Shown one piece after another: positions 8,036-15,660 of a stretch of 64,000 nucleotides of DNA. Both the position numbers and the translations under genes were made by a program. The stretch lies in assembly GCF_001584325.1 (NCBI RefSeq), contig NZ_LSAZ01000043.1, forward strand, positions 1 through 64,000. The letters run 5' to 3'. This stretch comes from Bacillus nakamurai. GTDB taxonomy: Bacteria; Bacillota; Bacilli; Bacillales; Bacillaceae. The notes below the pieces were generated by a model. That model saw nothing but the letters and a program-made list of their open reading frames with translations. It had not been told where the DNA came from and searched no databases. Within the stretch, counting starts at the first letter, position 1. The number at the start of each line of letters is the position of its first letter.

Positions 8036-8575
8036 ATGAAACACAAGCTTTTCACATCTTTGATGGCAAGTTTATTCGGCCTTGTTTTGCTGCTCGCTCT
8101 TCCGGCAACGTCTTTTGCCGCGGAATCCGGTTCATCCGTTCACGAGCCGGAAATGTCAACAAAAGCCACTGCTACTTTATTTGCAAAATACACCGGCGCC
8201 AGCCAGCAGGAATGGTCATTTTCTGATATTGAACTGACTTACCGTCCGAACACGATTCTGAGCTTAGGCGTAATGGAATTTACCCTTCCAAGCGGGTTCA
8301 CTGCAACAACAAAGGATACAATCAACGGACACGCTTTGCGTGAAAGACAGATTCTTAATAACGGAAAAACGGTCAGACTTCCGTTAAACATTGATTTACT
8401 TGGCGCGGCGGAATTCAAGCTGGCTCTGAATAATAAAACGCTTCCTGCTGCGGGTACATATAAATTCCGTGCAGAAAATAAATCATTAAGCATCGGCTCT
8501 AAGTTTTATGCTGAGGACACAATCGTTGTCCAAAAACGCAGCACACCGCCTACACAGCCTTGCAACTGTAAATAA
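8036..8575 (+). CDS. bslA: Biofilm surface-layer hydrophobin BslA
   Basis: A 179-residue secreted protein with a clear Sec signal peptide (about 1-28, hydrophobic core then ATSFAAE). The mature part is the immunoglobulin-like BslA fold, self-assembling into a water-repellent film on biofilms. The hydrophobic cap regions are rich in Leu/Ile/Val (for example TILSLGVMEF and PLNIDLLGAAEF). The C-terminal Cys-Asn-Cys (PCNCK) matches the cysteine pair that cross-links B. subtilis BslA. A strong GGGGG Shine-Dalgarno sequence precedes the ATG. It is followed by a strong terminator. Production in B. subtilis depends on DegU and on relief of Rok and AbrB repression, but no specific site was identified here. 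Confidence 0.95.
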   Translation: MKHKLFTSLMASLFGLVLLLALPATSFAAESGSSVHEPEMSTKATATLFAKYTGASQQEWSFSDIELTYRPNTILSLGVMEFTLPSGFTATTKDTINGHALRERQILNNGKTVRLPLNIDLLGAAEFKLALNNKTLPAAGTYKFRAENKSLSIGSKFYAEDTIVVQKRSTPPTQPCNCK

Positions 8576-8581
8576 TCGCGG

Positions 8582-8627
8582 TTAAGACCGGCACAAGCTC
8601 ACACTGCTTGTCAGCCGGTCTTTTTTT
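8582..8627 (+). terminator. Terminator of bslA
   Basis: AAGACCGGC and GCCGGTCTT pair, enclosing an inner stem ACAAGC/GCTTGT, and a T run follows. Confidence 0.85.
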
Positions 8628-8656
8628 CGGCTGTTTTTCACATCTTCCATCTTTCA

Positions 8657-8685
8657 TTGACAAACACTTGAAACAAGAGTACATT
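8657..8685 (+). promoter_or_regulatory. Promoter of ktrA
   Basis: TTGACA (8657-8662) and TACATT (8680-8685) are separated by 17 bases. The implied leader is only about 50 nt, too short to hold the c-di-AMP (ydaO/yuaA) riboswitch that precedes ktrAB in B. subtilis. Confidence 0.65.
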
Positions 8686-8741
8686 CTTGATTGTTGTATG
8701 TGGAAAGTATCGAAAAACAGCTTCATAAGGAGTTATGGGTA

Positions 8742-9410
8742 TTGGGAAGAATAAAAAATAAACAATTTGCCGTCATCGGGCTGGGCCGTTTCGGAGGAAG
8801 CATCTGCAAAGAGCTTTTTAAAATGGGACACGAGGTGCTTGCCATTGATATCAGCGAAGAAAGAGTCAATGCGTATTCCTCTTACGCCACACATGCCGTC
8901 AGGGCAAATGCAACGGAAGAAAGCGAGCTGCATTCGCTCGGCATCAGAAATTTTGAATATGTCGTCGTGGCGATTGGCGCCAATATTCAGGCAAGCACGC
9001 TGACGACGTTGTTATTGAAGGAACTGAATATTCCTCATATTTGGGTGAAAGCGCAAAATTATTATCATCATAAGGTGCTTGAAAAAATTGGCGCGGACCG
9101 CATCATCCATCCTGAAAAGGATATGGGCGTCAGGATCGCGCAAAGCCTTTCAGATGAAAACGTCTTAGACTATATAGATTTATCAGACGAATACAGCATC
9201 GTCGAGCTTTTGGCTACGAAAAAGCTGCATTTAAAATCAATTCTTGAGTTAGGCGTCCGGTCCAGATTCGGTTGTACCATTCTCGCCGTCAAACATAATG
9301 GGAACATTCAGCTTTCCCCTACTCCGGAGACTGTCATTCACGAATGTGACCGCCTTGTGCTGATGGGGCATAAACATGATATTAAACGCTTTGAAAATGA
9401 GGGGATGTAA
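8742..9410 (+). CDS. ktrA: Potassium uptake regulatory subunit KtrA (orphan)
   Basis: A 222-residue RCK/TrkA-type protein: Rossmann motif VIGLGRFGGSICKEL (about 10-24) for nucleotide binding, conserved ANATEE, and an RCK-C domain from about residue 140 that binds c-di-AMP in B. subtilis. I place the start at TTG 8742 behind AAGGAG, which gives the length usual for KtrA; the longer frame from 8691 would add 17 residues including the ribosome-binding site. KtrA gates the membrane pore KtrB. In B. subtilis ktrB follows directly, but here a terminator and lytG follow, so KtrA must use a pore encoded elsewhere (for example KtrD) or is a remnant. Confidence 0.93.
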   Translation: MGRIKNKQFAVIGLGRFGGSICKELFKMGHEVLAIDISEERVNAYSSYATHAVRANATEESELHSLGIRNFEYVVVAIGANIQASTLTTLLLKELNIPHIWVKAQNYYHHKVLEKIGADRIIHPEKDMGVRIAQSLSDENVLDYIDLSDEYSIVELLATKKLHLKSILELGVRSRFGCTILAVKHNGNIQLSPTPETVIHECDRLVLMGHKHDIKRFENEGM

Positions 9411-9437
9411 AAAAAGCCGGCGGTCCGCCGGCTTTTC
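9410..9437. terminator. Terminator between ktrA and lytG
   Basis: AAAAGCCGGCGG pairs with CCGCCGGCTTTT immediately after the ktrA stop, so no room remains for a co-transcribed ktrB. Confidence 0.9.
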
Positions 9438-9443
9438 CTGTAG

Positions 9444-10289
9444 TCACGTTTCTTCATTTAATTGCACGGCAGTTTTGTCAACCCAGCCTATGAGCTGGTC
9501 GTTTACCTGAAATTGATACCAGACGGATTGCCCGTTTTGTTTTTCAGAAACGACTTTAATATGCTGTCCGGTAAACTTTTGCGCCGACGCAAGTTTAATA
9601 GAATGCGGCTCTTTCGATGGTTTTGACCACACGTCTTCAATGGAATGGTCTTTAATGGCGCCTTTCAGATCAACTGCTTTGAGAGACGCATTGACTTTGT
9701 CAAATTCATTCAGGTTATAGGTTTCTATGACGTCTTTAATTTTTTCTGCATAGTCAGGATCGGTGGCGTAGCCTGATTTTTGAAGAGCGGCAGCAGCCGT
9801 TTTGTAGTCGCCCGCTTCCAATACAGGCTTGTACTTCTTTTTATTCCACGATGTGCCGTTGACAAATAATTTCGCATGGTCGTCCATGGATTCAAAAAAC
9901 GTACTGTATTTACGGAATTTTGCCCGGATCGTTTTTCGTTTTCCCTTTTCAAACTCATCTGTTTTCATCGTGACATGCTTTCCTTTATAATCACCTTTCA
10001 CACCGAACAGATTGCGGGCTTTTCCCGCAAGTTCGCTGTTCCCCCAATCCGATTCCAGGATCGCCTGTGCTAGGGTGATGCTTGGAAGGACATGATACTT
10101 CTCATATAAAATTTGAGCATGCCCGGAAAGGCTGTCAATAAAGACCTGCTGCTCATCCACCTCTTCAGGCGGTTTTTCCTCTGTTACTATGAATTTCGAA
10201 AACACCATTGAAATCAGAAATAATCCGAATATAAGAGATACAGCAAAAAGGCCTGCCAGCACCTTTTTCGTCTTTGCTTTCTTTTTCAT
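9444..10289 (-). CDS. lytG: Exo-N-acetylglucosaminidase LytG
   Basis: A 281-residue secreted or membrane-anchored autolysin with an N-terminal signal-anchor helix (about 10-32, after MKKKAKTKK). The glucosaminidase (GH73) domain spans about 45-200, with SGHAQILYEKYHVLPSITLAQAILESDWG holding the catalytic glutamate, and YATDPDYAEKI near its end. A short SH3-like C terminus (SVWYQFQVNDQLIGWVDK) probably binds cell wall. B. subtilis LytG trims glycan chains during vegetative growth. The ATG follows AAGGAAGG. It is transcribed alone. Confidence 0.93.
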   Translation of the reverse strand: MKKKAKTKKVLAGLFAVSLIFGLFLISMVFSKFIVTEEKPPEEVDEQQVFIDSLSGHAQILYEKYHVLPSITLAQAILESDWGNSELAGKARNLFGVKGDYKGKHVTMKTDEFEKGKRKTIRAKFRKYSTFFESMDDHAKLFVNGTSWNKKKYKPVLEAGDYKTAAAALQKSGYATDPDYAEKIKDVIETYNLNEFDKVNASLKAVDLKGAIKDHSIEDVWSKPSKEPHSIKLASAQKFTGQHIKVVSEKQNGQSVWYQFQVNDQLIGWVDKTAVQLNEET

Positions 10290-10394
10290 ATCAACCTTCC
10301 TTTAATTCCGAATGACTAGATTTATAATTTTACTGTTCATTGATGAAAATTTCAATAAAATAGGGAAAAAGACGGAGGAAGGCTGTCTGTCTTT

Positions 10395-10475
10395 CTAGTA
10401 AAACTGCATATAGCTTTCTTCTTTTTGATAATAGTCCAGTCTGTCTTCCAACCGAAAAAAGCGTATATCCGCCAT
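10395..10475 (-). CDS. Possible 26-residue small ORF (unrecognised)
   Basis: Between hmp and lytG an ATG-to-TAG frame encodes MADIRFFRLEDRLDYYQKEE followed by SYMQFY. The composition looks protein-like (alternating charged and aromatic residues) and a weak hairpin with T residues follows. There is no convincing Shine-Dalgarno sequence, so it may be a gene remnant or chance. No function can be assigned. Confidence 0.2.
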   Translation of the reverse strand: MADIRFFRLEDRLDYYQKEESYMQFY

Positions 10476-10485
10476 TATATCATCA

Positions 10486-10512
10486 AAAAAAAACCCTCTA
10501 TGAGGGGTTTTT
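10486..10512 (-). terminator. Terminator of hmp
   Basis: AAAACCCCTCATAGAGGGTT on the minus strand forms a short hairpin followed by a long T run, overlapping the hmp stop. Confidence 0.85.
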
Positions 10513-11695
10513 AATTGGCCTTTGCCATGCTCAGCTGCGGGCCGAATAATTCATATCGAACGGATTGCGGATCAAATCCGAGTTTGATGATCATGTCGTT
10601 CATTTGCATCATAAATGGAGCGGAGCCGCACAAGTAGTATTCAGTATCTTGTTTCAGATTCAATTGCTCAAGGAAATCCTGATCGATTCGCCCTTCGTAA
10701 AAAGGCTTGTCTCCCGAGCGATCTTGTTCTGACGGCTCGCTGTACACAAAAATAACTTTGACGTTTGAATTGTTGGCTGCCGCCTCCTCCGCCTCTTTGC
10801 GGAACGCGGCGTAATCTCCGTTTTTAGCCGCATGAATAAAGATGATGAACCGTTCGGGCTGTTTTTCGGCAGCGGTTTTCAGCATGCCCATCATCGGCGT
10901 AATACCGGCGCCGGCACTGATTAAAACCGCTGTTTTTCCTGAAGGCGTCAGCATGAAATCTCCGGCCGGGGCGCTGATGTCAAGGACATCGCCCTCATGG
11001 ACATGATCGTGAAGGTGAGATGAAACCGCTCCATCCTTTTTCACAGAAATCCGGTAATGCCCTTTGCCGGAAGCATCAGACAGGCTGTACTGGCGAATGT
11101 GCGTATAAGGTGAATCCGCAATCCGCACTTTGATGCTGATATATTGTCCTGCTTCAAACTCCGGCAGCGGAAGACCGTCGATCGGTTTTACATAAAATGA
11201 TGTGATGTCTTTACTTTCTTTCATTTTCTTTATAACGGTGAAGCCTTTATATCCCTGCCAGCCGGCTTGCTTGTACATTTCATTTTCAATGCCGATAAAT
11301 GCGTCTGCAATGACGCCGTATGCTTTTTCCCACGCCCGCATGATATCAGGAGTCGCGGCACCTTGCAGCACGTCCTTAATGGCCAGCAGCAAATACTTCC
11401 CTACGATCGGATAATGTTCCGGCTTCACCCCAATGCTTGTGTGCTTATAACCGATCTGTCTGACTGCCGGAATGATATGTTCTAATTGATCAATATTGGC
11501 AGCGGCCGCAATCACCGCATTTGCCAATGCCGCACGCTGGGTTTGTTTCTTTTGATTGGTTTGGTTAAACATATTCAGAAGCTCAGGATGATCTTGAAAC
11601 ATCAGGTTATAAAAGCGGCCGGTAATGTCTTCTCCTTGTGTTTTCAATACGGGTACAGTGCTTTTTATGATGTTTATTGTTTTCTCATCCAGCAT
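10511..11695 (-). CDS. hmp: Flavohemoglobin Hmp (nitric oxide dioxygenase)
   Basis: A 394-residue protein with an N-terminal globin domain (about 1-137; proximal-histidine region IGYKHTSIGVKPEHYPIV), an FAD-binding domain (about 150-260; RQYSLSDAS) and an NAD(P)H-binding domain (GAGITPMMGML, LCGSAPFM). It oxidises NO to nitrate and protects cells under nitrosative stress and low oxygen. An NsrR-like palindrome lies 20-45 bases upstream of the start. In B. subtilis 168 hmp is at a different locus, so its position between lytG and uppP suggests relocation or insertion in this lineage. The Shine-Dalgarno sequence is GAAGGG, rather far from the ATG. Confidence 0.95.
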   Translation of the reverse strand: MLDEKTINIIKSTVPVLKTQGEDITGRFYNLMFQDHPELLNMFNQTNQKKQTQRAALANAVIAAAANIDQLEHIIPAVRQIGYKHTSIGVKPEHYPIVGKYLLLAIKDVLQGAATPDIMRAWEKAYGVIADAFIGIENEMYKQAGWQGYKGFTVIKKMKESKDITSFYVKPIDGLPLPEFEAGQYISIKVRIADSPYTHIRQYSLSDASGKGHYRISVKKDGAVSSHLHDHVHEGDVLDISAPAGDFMLTPSGKTAVLISAGAGITPMMGMLKTAAEKQPERFIIFIHAAKNGDYAAFRKEAEEAAANNSNVKVIFVYSEPSEQDRSGDKPFYEGRIDQDFLEQLNLKQDTEYYLCGSAPFMMQMNDMIIKLGFDPQSVRYELFGPQLSMAKAN

Positions 11696-11716
11696 GTTCG
11701 TCTCAACCCTTCTAAA

Positions 11717-11738
11717 AGAAGTATTTTTAATACATCTT
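11717..11738 (-). promoter_or_regulatory. NsrR-like operator of hmp
   Basis: The minus strand reads AAGATGTATTAAAAATACTT, close to the AAGATGTATTTTAAATACAT type palindrome bound by the NO-sensing repressor NsrR in bacilli and enterobacteria. Its arms GTATT/AATAC are perfect around the centre. It is located about 20 bases upstream of the hmp start codon, suitable for repression. Confidence 0.7.
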
Positions 11739-11909
11739 TATAGTAAGAGATATTTTGGTTAAAAGATATGTTTAAAATGAATGTTTAATAAAGTCGTCAC
11801 AATATTATTAAACCAATGGAAATTATGGTTTTAATTTCCTGTAATCACCAATAAAATAGGGACACATATACATGAACATATACGTTTTCACAGGAAAGCA
11901 GGGGATGAA

Positions 11910-12560
11910 ATGGTTTCTTATATGGATTACGCGTCTCCACATACGCAGTTCACCTTTGACGTAAACAATAGCCGTTTTTTCACAAAAGATCATCAGAACT
12001 TTATCAATGTATTGGGGATTAAGCAGTTAAACACACTTGAACATATATCTTTATTAGATATCTTTCTCAGCAAAACGAATGTGATCGAACCGCATTTTCA
12101 TCAAAATGCGGCTGAATTGGTGTACTGTATTTCCGGTTCGGCAACAGTATCTATGCTGAATCCGTTCACCCGGAAGATACAGAATTATCCGATCACCCCC
12201 GGGCAAGTGGCAAATATTCCGCAGGGATGGTGGCACTATGAGACCGCCTCGTCAGATAAGACCCATCTGTTGGCCATATTTAACGCAGATACACTTGAAG
12301 TGATTTACGGTTCGGATATTCTTCGCTTGACGCCGCCTGAAATCATGGCGCATACGTATTGTTTGAATGAACATGAATGGGAAAATGCTATTTCGCCGAT
12401 CCGCGAGTCAACCGTGATAGGTCCGAGTAAACACTGTCAGAAGTCTGAAAATGCGGGGATGCATGATATGAATAAGCCTTATACATCAAACGCTCAGCAT
12501 AAGGGATACCCGAATGATCCTTATTGGCGTAATTGTCAGGATTTGTATTGGGGATATTAG
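11910..12560 (+). CDS. Single-domain cupin protein (unrecognised)
   Basis: A 216-residue protein with a clear cupin domain at about 50-145. Motif 1 is PHFHQNAAELVYCISG (metal-binding H, H and E) and motif 2 is GQVANIPQGWWHYE. The closest general resemblance is to oxalate decarboxylase or germin-like cupins, but there is one domain rather than two. The C-terminal ~65 residues are Asn/Tyr/His-rich and end NDPYWRNCQDLYWGY, a composition reminiscent of spore-coat or surface proteins, which is only a suggestion. It is not the cysteine dioxygenase (CdoA/YubC) found near here in B. subtilis. The Shine-Dalgarno region is AGGGGATGAA. Monocistronic with its own terminator. Confidence 0.75.
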   Translation: MVSYMDYASPHTQFTFDVNNSRFFTKDHQNFINVLGIKQLNTLEHISLLDIFLSKTNVIEPHFHQNAAELVYCISGSATVSMLNPFTRKIQNYPITPGQVANIPQGWWHYETASSDKTHLLAIFNADTLEVIYGSDILRLTPPEIMAHTYCLNEHEWENAISPIRESTVIGPSKHCQKSENAGMHDMNKPYTSNAQHKGYPNDPYWRNCQDLYWGY

Positions 12561-12570
12561 AAGAATAACA

Positions 12571-12610
12571 ACAAAAAACCCTTGATCATATCAAGGATTT
12601 TAGGTTTGGA
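12571..12610. repeat. Degenerate copy of the tRNA-Ala 3' flank; also terminator of the cupin gene
   Basis: The segment contains CCTTGA (12580-12585) and TCAAGG (12591-12596) as a hairpin with A and T flanks and can end the cupin transcript. It aligns with 13169-13207, the terminator and last bases of the tRNA-Ala gene, in the same orientation with few differences (ACAAAAAACCCTTGA, ATATCAAGG, then GGT-TGGA). The match continues weakly into the tRNA acceptor end (GCCAA). Confidence 0.55.
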
Positions 12611-12847
12611 CTGCCAAAGTGGAGATACGTTTCTGACACGAACAGAGGATTTATTTTTAAACCTTTTTTATAGGGTTTTCTCACAAAAGCTTCTGATTAA
12701 AAATGAGGAAGTTGGCCCCCAATTTATCCCGAAAATGTTTGAAAAGAAAATTTGCAAGTTTCGCTATTTTATCTTCAGTTTGAAAGATTTGTTTTAAATG
12801 AATTACGAAGCATGTATTGATTCTGGAGACATATTTGGATTGTAATC
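12611..12847. other. Gene-free AT-rich stretch
   Basis: No convincing gene, RNA or binding site was seen between the cupin terminator and the small membrane protein. An open frame of 71 codons starting at 12582 lies partly in the terminator hairpin, has no ribosome-binding site and does not look like a protein. The stretch is bounded by the two related tRNA-flank sequences. Confidence 0.5.
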
Positions 12848-13084
12848 CTATTTTCCTACTAAGCCTGCCATCAAAATGCCCATCACAACCAAAAATAAAA
12901 GTAAAAGAATACAAAGTGCTAGGATAACAAAAGAAACATACTTAGAAATCCCTTTAGGAGCTTTGATTGCTAAAATACTGCCCGCGACAATTCCCAGAAT
13001 TCCAAGCGCCCAATGAATGTGAGGCAAATTATACAATGTAATTAAAAGGATGATAAGCGATGCGATACCTAAGTATTTCCTCAT
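12848..13084 (-). CDS. Small membrane protein (unrecognised)
   Basis: A 78-residue protein starting MRKYLGIASLIILLITLYNL, with three predicted transmembrane helices (about 4-18, 22-40 and 50-72), separated by a basic loop (KAPKGISKY). The ATG at 13084 has an AAAGGGAGAG Shine-Dalgarno sequence at good distance. A longer open frame exists, but its N terminus is merely a translation of the tRNA-Ala gene and is rejected. No function is assigned. It lies just downstream of the tRNA and its terminator. Confidence 0.7.
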   Translation of the reverse strand: MRKYLGIASLIILLITLYNLPHIHWALGILGIVAGSILAIKAPKGISKYVSFVILALCILLLLFLVVMGILMAGLVGK

Positions 13085-13170
13085 TTCTCTCCCTTTCTGT
13101 TTCCCTTCATTTATCCCCAATTGAGGAAAAAAAGCAATGAAACATGGCCCAAATGCTTTTCCTGAAAAAC

Positions 13171-13198
13171 AAAAAAACCCTTGAATATCAAGGGTTTC
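13171..13198 (-). terminator. Terminator of tRNA-Ala
   Basis: On the minus strand AAACCCTTGATATTCAAGGG is a tight hairpin followed by seven T residues, starting a few bases after the tRNA 3' end. Confidence 0.9.
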
Positions 13199-13203
13199 GG
13201 GTA

Positions 13204-13276
13204 TGGAGCCAAGGGGGCTCGAACCCCTGACCTCTACGCTGCCAGCGTAGCGCTCTCCCAGCTGAGCTATGGCCCC
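13204..13276 (-). tRNA. tRNA-Ala (anticodon GGC)
   Basis: The minus strand folds as a canonical 73-nt tRNA: acceptor GGGGCCA pairs with TGGCTCC, D-arm AGCTCAGCTGGGAGAGC, anticodon stem CTACG/CGTAG around loop CTGGCAG (anticodon GGC), and T-arm with GGTTCGAGCCC. The discriminator base is A and the CCA end is not encoded. GGC reads GCC and GCU alanine codons. Confidence 0.97.
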
Positions 13277-13375
13277 GTGCGGTAACGTCATGTTTTATTA
13301 TAGCCGAGTTTTTTTCGGAATTCAATAGGAAATTCATTTTGCGGGAACTTTTTCGGGCGGCGGATTCATTCTCAT

Positions 13376-13413
13376 AAAAAAAGAAGACCCTCCTCTGGGG
13401 TCTTCTTTTTTAT
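13376..13413 (-). terminator. Terminator of uppP
   Basis: AAAGAAGACCCC and GAGGGTCTTCTTT form a strong hairpin with T run on the minus strand immediately after the uppP stop. Confidence 0.88.
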
Positions 13414-14240
13414 ACCGCAAGCATCAGTAGGATCACACCGAGGATGATGCGGTAAATGGCAAATGGAACGAGTTTGATTTTATTAATGAGGCGAAGAAAA
13501 AATTTAACGACTAAGAGAGCGACAATGAATGCGCTGATGAAGCCGACAAGAAAAAACGGAATCATGCCGGGCGAGAGGCTGTCCCAGTATTTCACCAGCT
13601 TTAAGAGGCTGGCGCCCGCCATAATCGGAATGGCCATAATAAACGTAAAGTCTGCTGCCGCTCTGTGATTCAAGCCGAGAATGACGCCGCCGGCAATTGT
13701 TGAACCTGAGCGGGAAAAGCCCGGCCATAGGGCGAGACATTGGAATAAGCCGACACAGAGAGCCTGTTTGCAGGAGATTCGATCAACCGTATCGGTCGTT
13801 TCTTTCCTTTTATTAATCCAGTCTGCCGCGAGCATGAGGATGGCTCCGGCAATTAACCCGAAGGCCACCGTTCTTACGGAAAATAAGTACCGGTCAATGT
13901 AATCCTCAAATAAAAAGCCGAGAATCGCCGCCGGAACAAGTCCGACCGCTATTTGCGCAATGGTGAGCCTGTGCCCCTTTTCCTGATCGCGTGTCACATT
14001 CTTTTTTAGGCCCAGTAAATTTAAAATCCGATCCTTAAAGACAATCGCCACCGCCAATATGGAGCCCAGCTGAATGACCACCTTAAAGGAATTGGCTGCT
14101 TCAGGATTCATCAGATTGCCGGATTTCAGCCAGATGTCATCCGCTATGATCATATGTCCCGTTGAAGAAACCGGCGCGTATTCCGTCAACCCTTCAACTA
14201 TCCCTAAAACGGCTGCTGTGAACATTTCCCATAGAGTCAT
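13410..14240 (-). CDS. uppP: Undecaprenyl-diphosphatase UppP (BacA)
   Basis: A 276-residue polytopic membrane protein starting at the ATG at 14240 (MTLWEMFTAAVLGIVEGLTE); the frame extends eight codons further but this start fits the family. It carries both signature motifs: EGLTEYAPVSSTGH (about 15-28) and the PGFSRSGSTI phosphatase motif (about 168-177). It converts undecaprenyl pyrophosphate to the monophosphate lipid carrier for peptidoglycan synthesis and confers some bacitracin resistance. Separate transcription from yubA appears likely. Confidence 0.95.
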   Translation of the reverse strand: MTLWEMFTAAVLGIVEGLTEYAPVSSTGHMIIADDIWLKSGNLMNPEAANSFKVVIQLGSILAVAIVFKDRILNLLGLKKNVTRDQEKGHRLTIAQIAVGLVPAAILGFLFEDYIDRYLFSVRTVAFGLIAGAILMLAADWINKRKETTDTVDRISCKQALCVGLFQCLALWPGFSRSGSTIAGGVILGLNHRAAADFTFIMAIPIMAGASLLKLVKYWDSLSPGMIPFFLVGFISAFIVALLVVKFFLRLINKIKLVPFAIYRIILGVILLMLAV

Positions 14241-14330
14241 CCTATTCTTCCCTTCGTTAAGCATTTACAAAAGAGAAGCTCTCCCCTAGAGGAAAGCCTG
14301 TCTTTTATAAATATCAGATCCATCCCGTTT

Positions 14331-15491
14331 TTATGCCTTCGGAACCGTATCATTTTTTTCTTCTTCATATAAATGCGACCGCATTTTAAACCAATCAAAC
14401 AGGTGGGTCGTGACCACTTTAATGACCGCGTAACCCGGGATGGCCAAAATAATGCCGACAACGCCGAACAGCTTTCCGGCGGTCAACAGGACAAAGATGA
14501 TGGTAATCGGGTGAATATGAAGATTTTTCCCCATGATTTGCGGAGAAATTAATTTTCCTTCCACAAGCTGGACAATGGTCCAGACAATCGCAAGCTTCAG
14601 CAGCATAAACGGAGAAGTCACCAAAGCGATAATGATAGCCGGCGTGATGGCAATCGTCGGCCCTAAGTACGGAACAACGCTTGTACAAGCCGCAATGACC
14701 GCAAGCAATGAGGCGTAATCAAGCCCGATAATCAGATAGCCGATAAATAATAGAAAACCGATACAGAAGCTGACGATAATCTGGCCTCTGATATAGGAGC
14801 TTAATCTGTGGTTCATCTCGCTCAGCATCGTGTATGTTTGTTCCTTTAAACGGGTCGGCACAAACTTTAAGATATAGATGGGCAGCTTTTTTCCGTCTTT
14901 CAGCAAGTAGAACAGAATAAACGGAACGGTAACGATAGAAATAATAACCTCAGTCAGGGCGCCGATAAAATTTCCGACTCCGGTAAATGTGCTGTTTGCT
15001 ATCGTCGCGGCCTGCGCCGACGCTTTATTCGCCAAATCAGAAATGTTAATATTCATCGTCTTCTGCGCCTGATTCACAAAATCGCTTCCTATCAGATTTT
15101 TCGTCTGATTTTCAACGATATCCACATATCTCGGCAGATTGTCGATCAGGCTCATGATCTGTTCCTTTAAAAACGGAATGATTGATACGATGGTAATCGT
15201 AATTAATCCTATAATAATAAGATAAAGGATCAAAATGGAATAGACCCTTTTCACCCTTACTTTTTCGAGCAGATCTACGATCGGATTGAGTAAATAAAAA
15301 ACAATTCCTGTCAAAATGACGGGGAGCGCAATCGTTTTGAGCAGGACGATAATGGGTGTGAAAATAAACGATGTTTTTGTAAAAACAAGGATATTGAGAC
15401 CGATGAGCAGCAATACAAGCAAAAACAAGACAAATTTATTGTCTAAGAAAAACTGTTTAAATCTGCCGCCCCATGTTTGCAATGTTTCCAC
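14331..15491 (-). CDS. yubA: AI-2E family transporter YubA
   Basis: A 386-residue membrane protein of the AI-2E (UPF0118/PerM) family with about seven or eight transmembrane helices. These are paired at the N terminus (19-60), followed by a long extracytoplasmic region (about 95-165), then a C-terminal helix cluster with [11 protein letters not shown] and [14 protein letters not shown] family motifs. Some members transport autoinducer-2 or Na+(Li+)/H+, but the substrate of YubA is not known. The start is GTG behind GGAGGAA. It lies upstream of uppP on the same strand. Confidence 0.9.
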   Translation of the reverse strand: METLQTWGGRFKQFFLDNKFVLFLLVLLLIGLNILVFTKTSFIFTPIIVLLKTIALPVILTGIVFYLLNPIVDLLEKVRVKRVYSILILYLIIIGLITITIVSIIPFLKEQIMSLIDNLPRYVDIVENQTKNLIGSDFVNQAQKTMNINISDLANKASAQAATIANSTFTGVGNFIGALTEVIISIVTVPFILFYLLKDGKKLPIYILKFVPTRLKEQTYTMLSEMNHRLSSYIRGQIIVSFCIGFLLFIGYLIIGLDYASLLAVIAACTSVVPYLGPTIAITPAIIIALVTSPFMLLKLAIVWTIVQLVEGKLISPQIMGKNLHIHPITIIFVLLTAGKLFGVVGIILAIPGYAVIKVVTTHLFDWFKMRSHLYEEEKNDTVPKA

Positions 15492-15660
15492 TATTGTTCC
15501 TCCATCATACGTATTTTACCTAAATTGTACACTATCGTTCCTATAATGAAAAATATAAACCGGTCTCTTTGGGAATTTTTCCTATAGATTCATCCCGCAA
15601 ACCTTTTTGCTTTTATGTTTGTGCTATAATATAGGGCAGTAAACATAAGGAGCGATAGCT

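Noticed and set aside
8576-8741. c-di-AMP (ydaO/yuaA) riboswitch before ktrA
   Set aside because: Promoter-to-start distance is about 50 nt and none of the conserved blocks are found.
12582-12797. 71-codon plus-strand open frame after the cupin gene
   Set aside because: Starts in the terminator hairpin, lacks a ribosome-binding site, and its translation has no protein-like features.
13085-13291. N-terminal extension (GAIAQLGERYAGSVEVRGSS...) of the small membrane protein frame
   Set aside because: It is the translated tRNA-Ala gene and its terminator; a proper ATG with Shine-Dalgarno sequence is at 13084.
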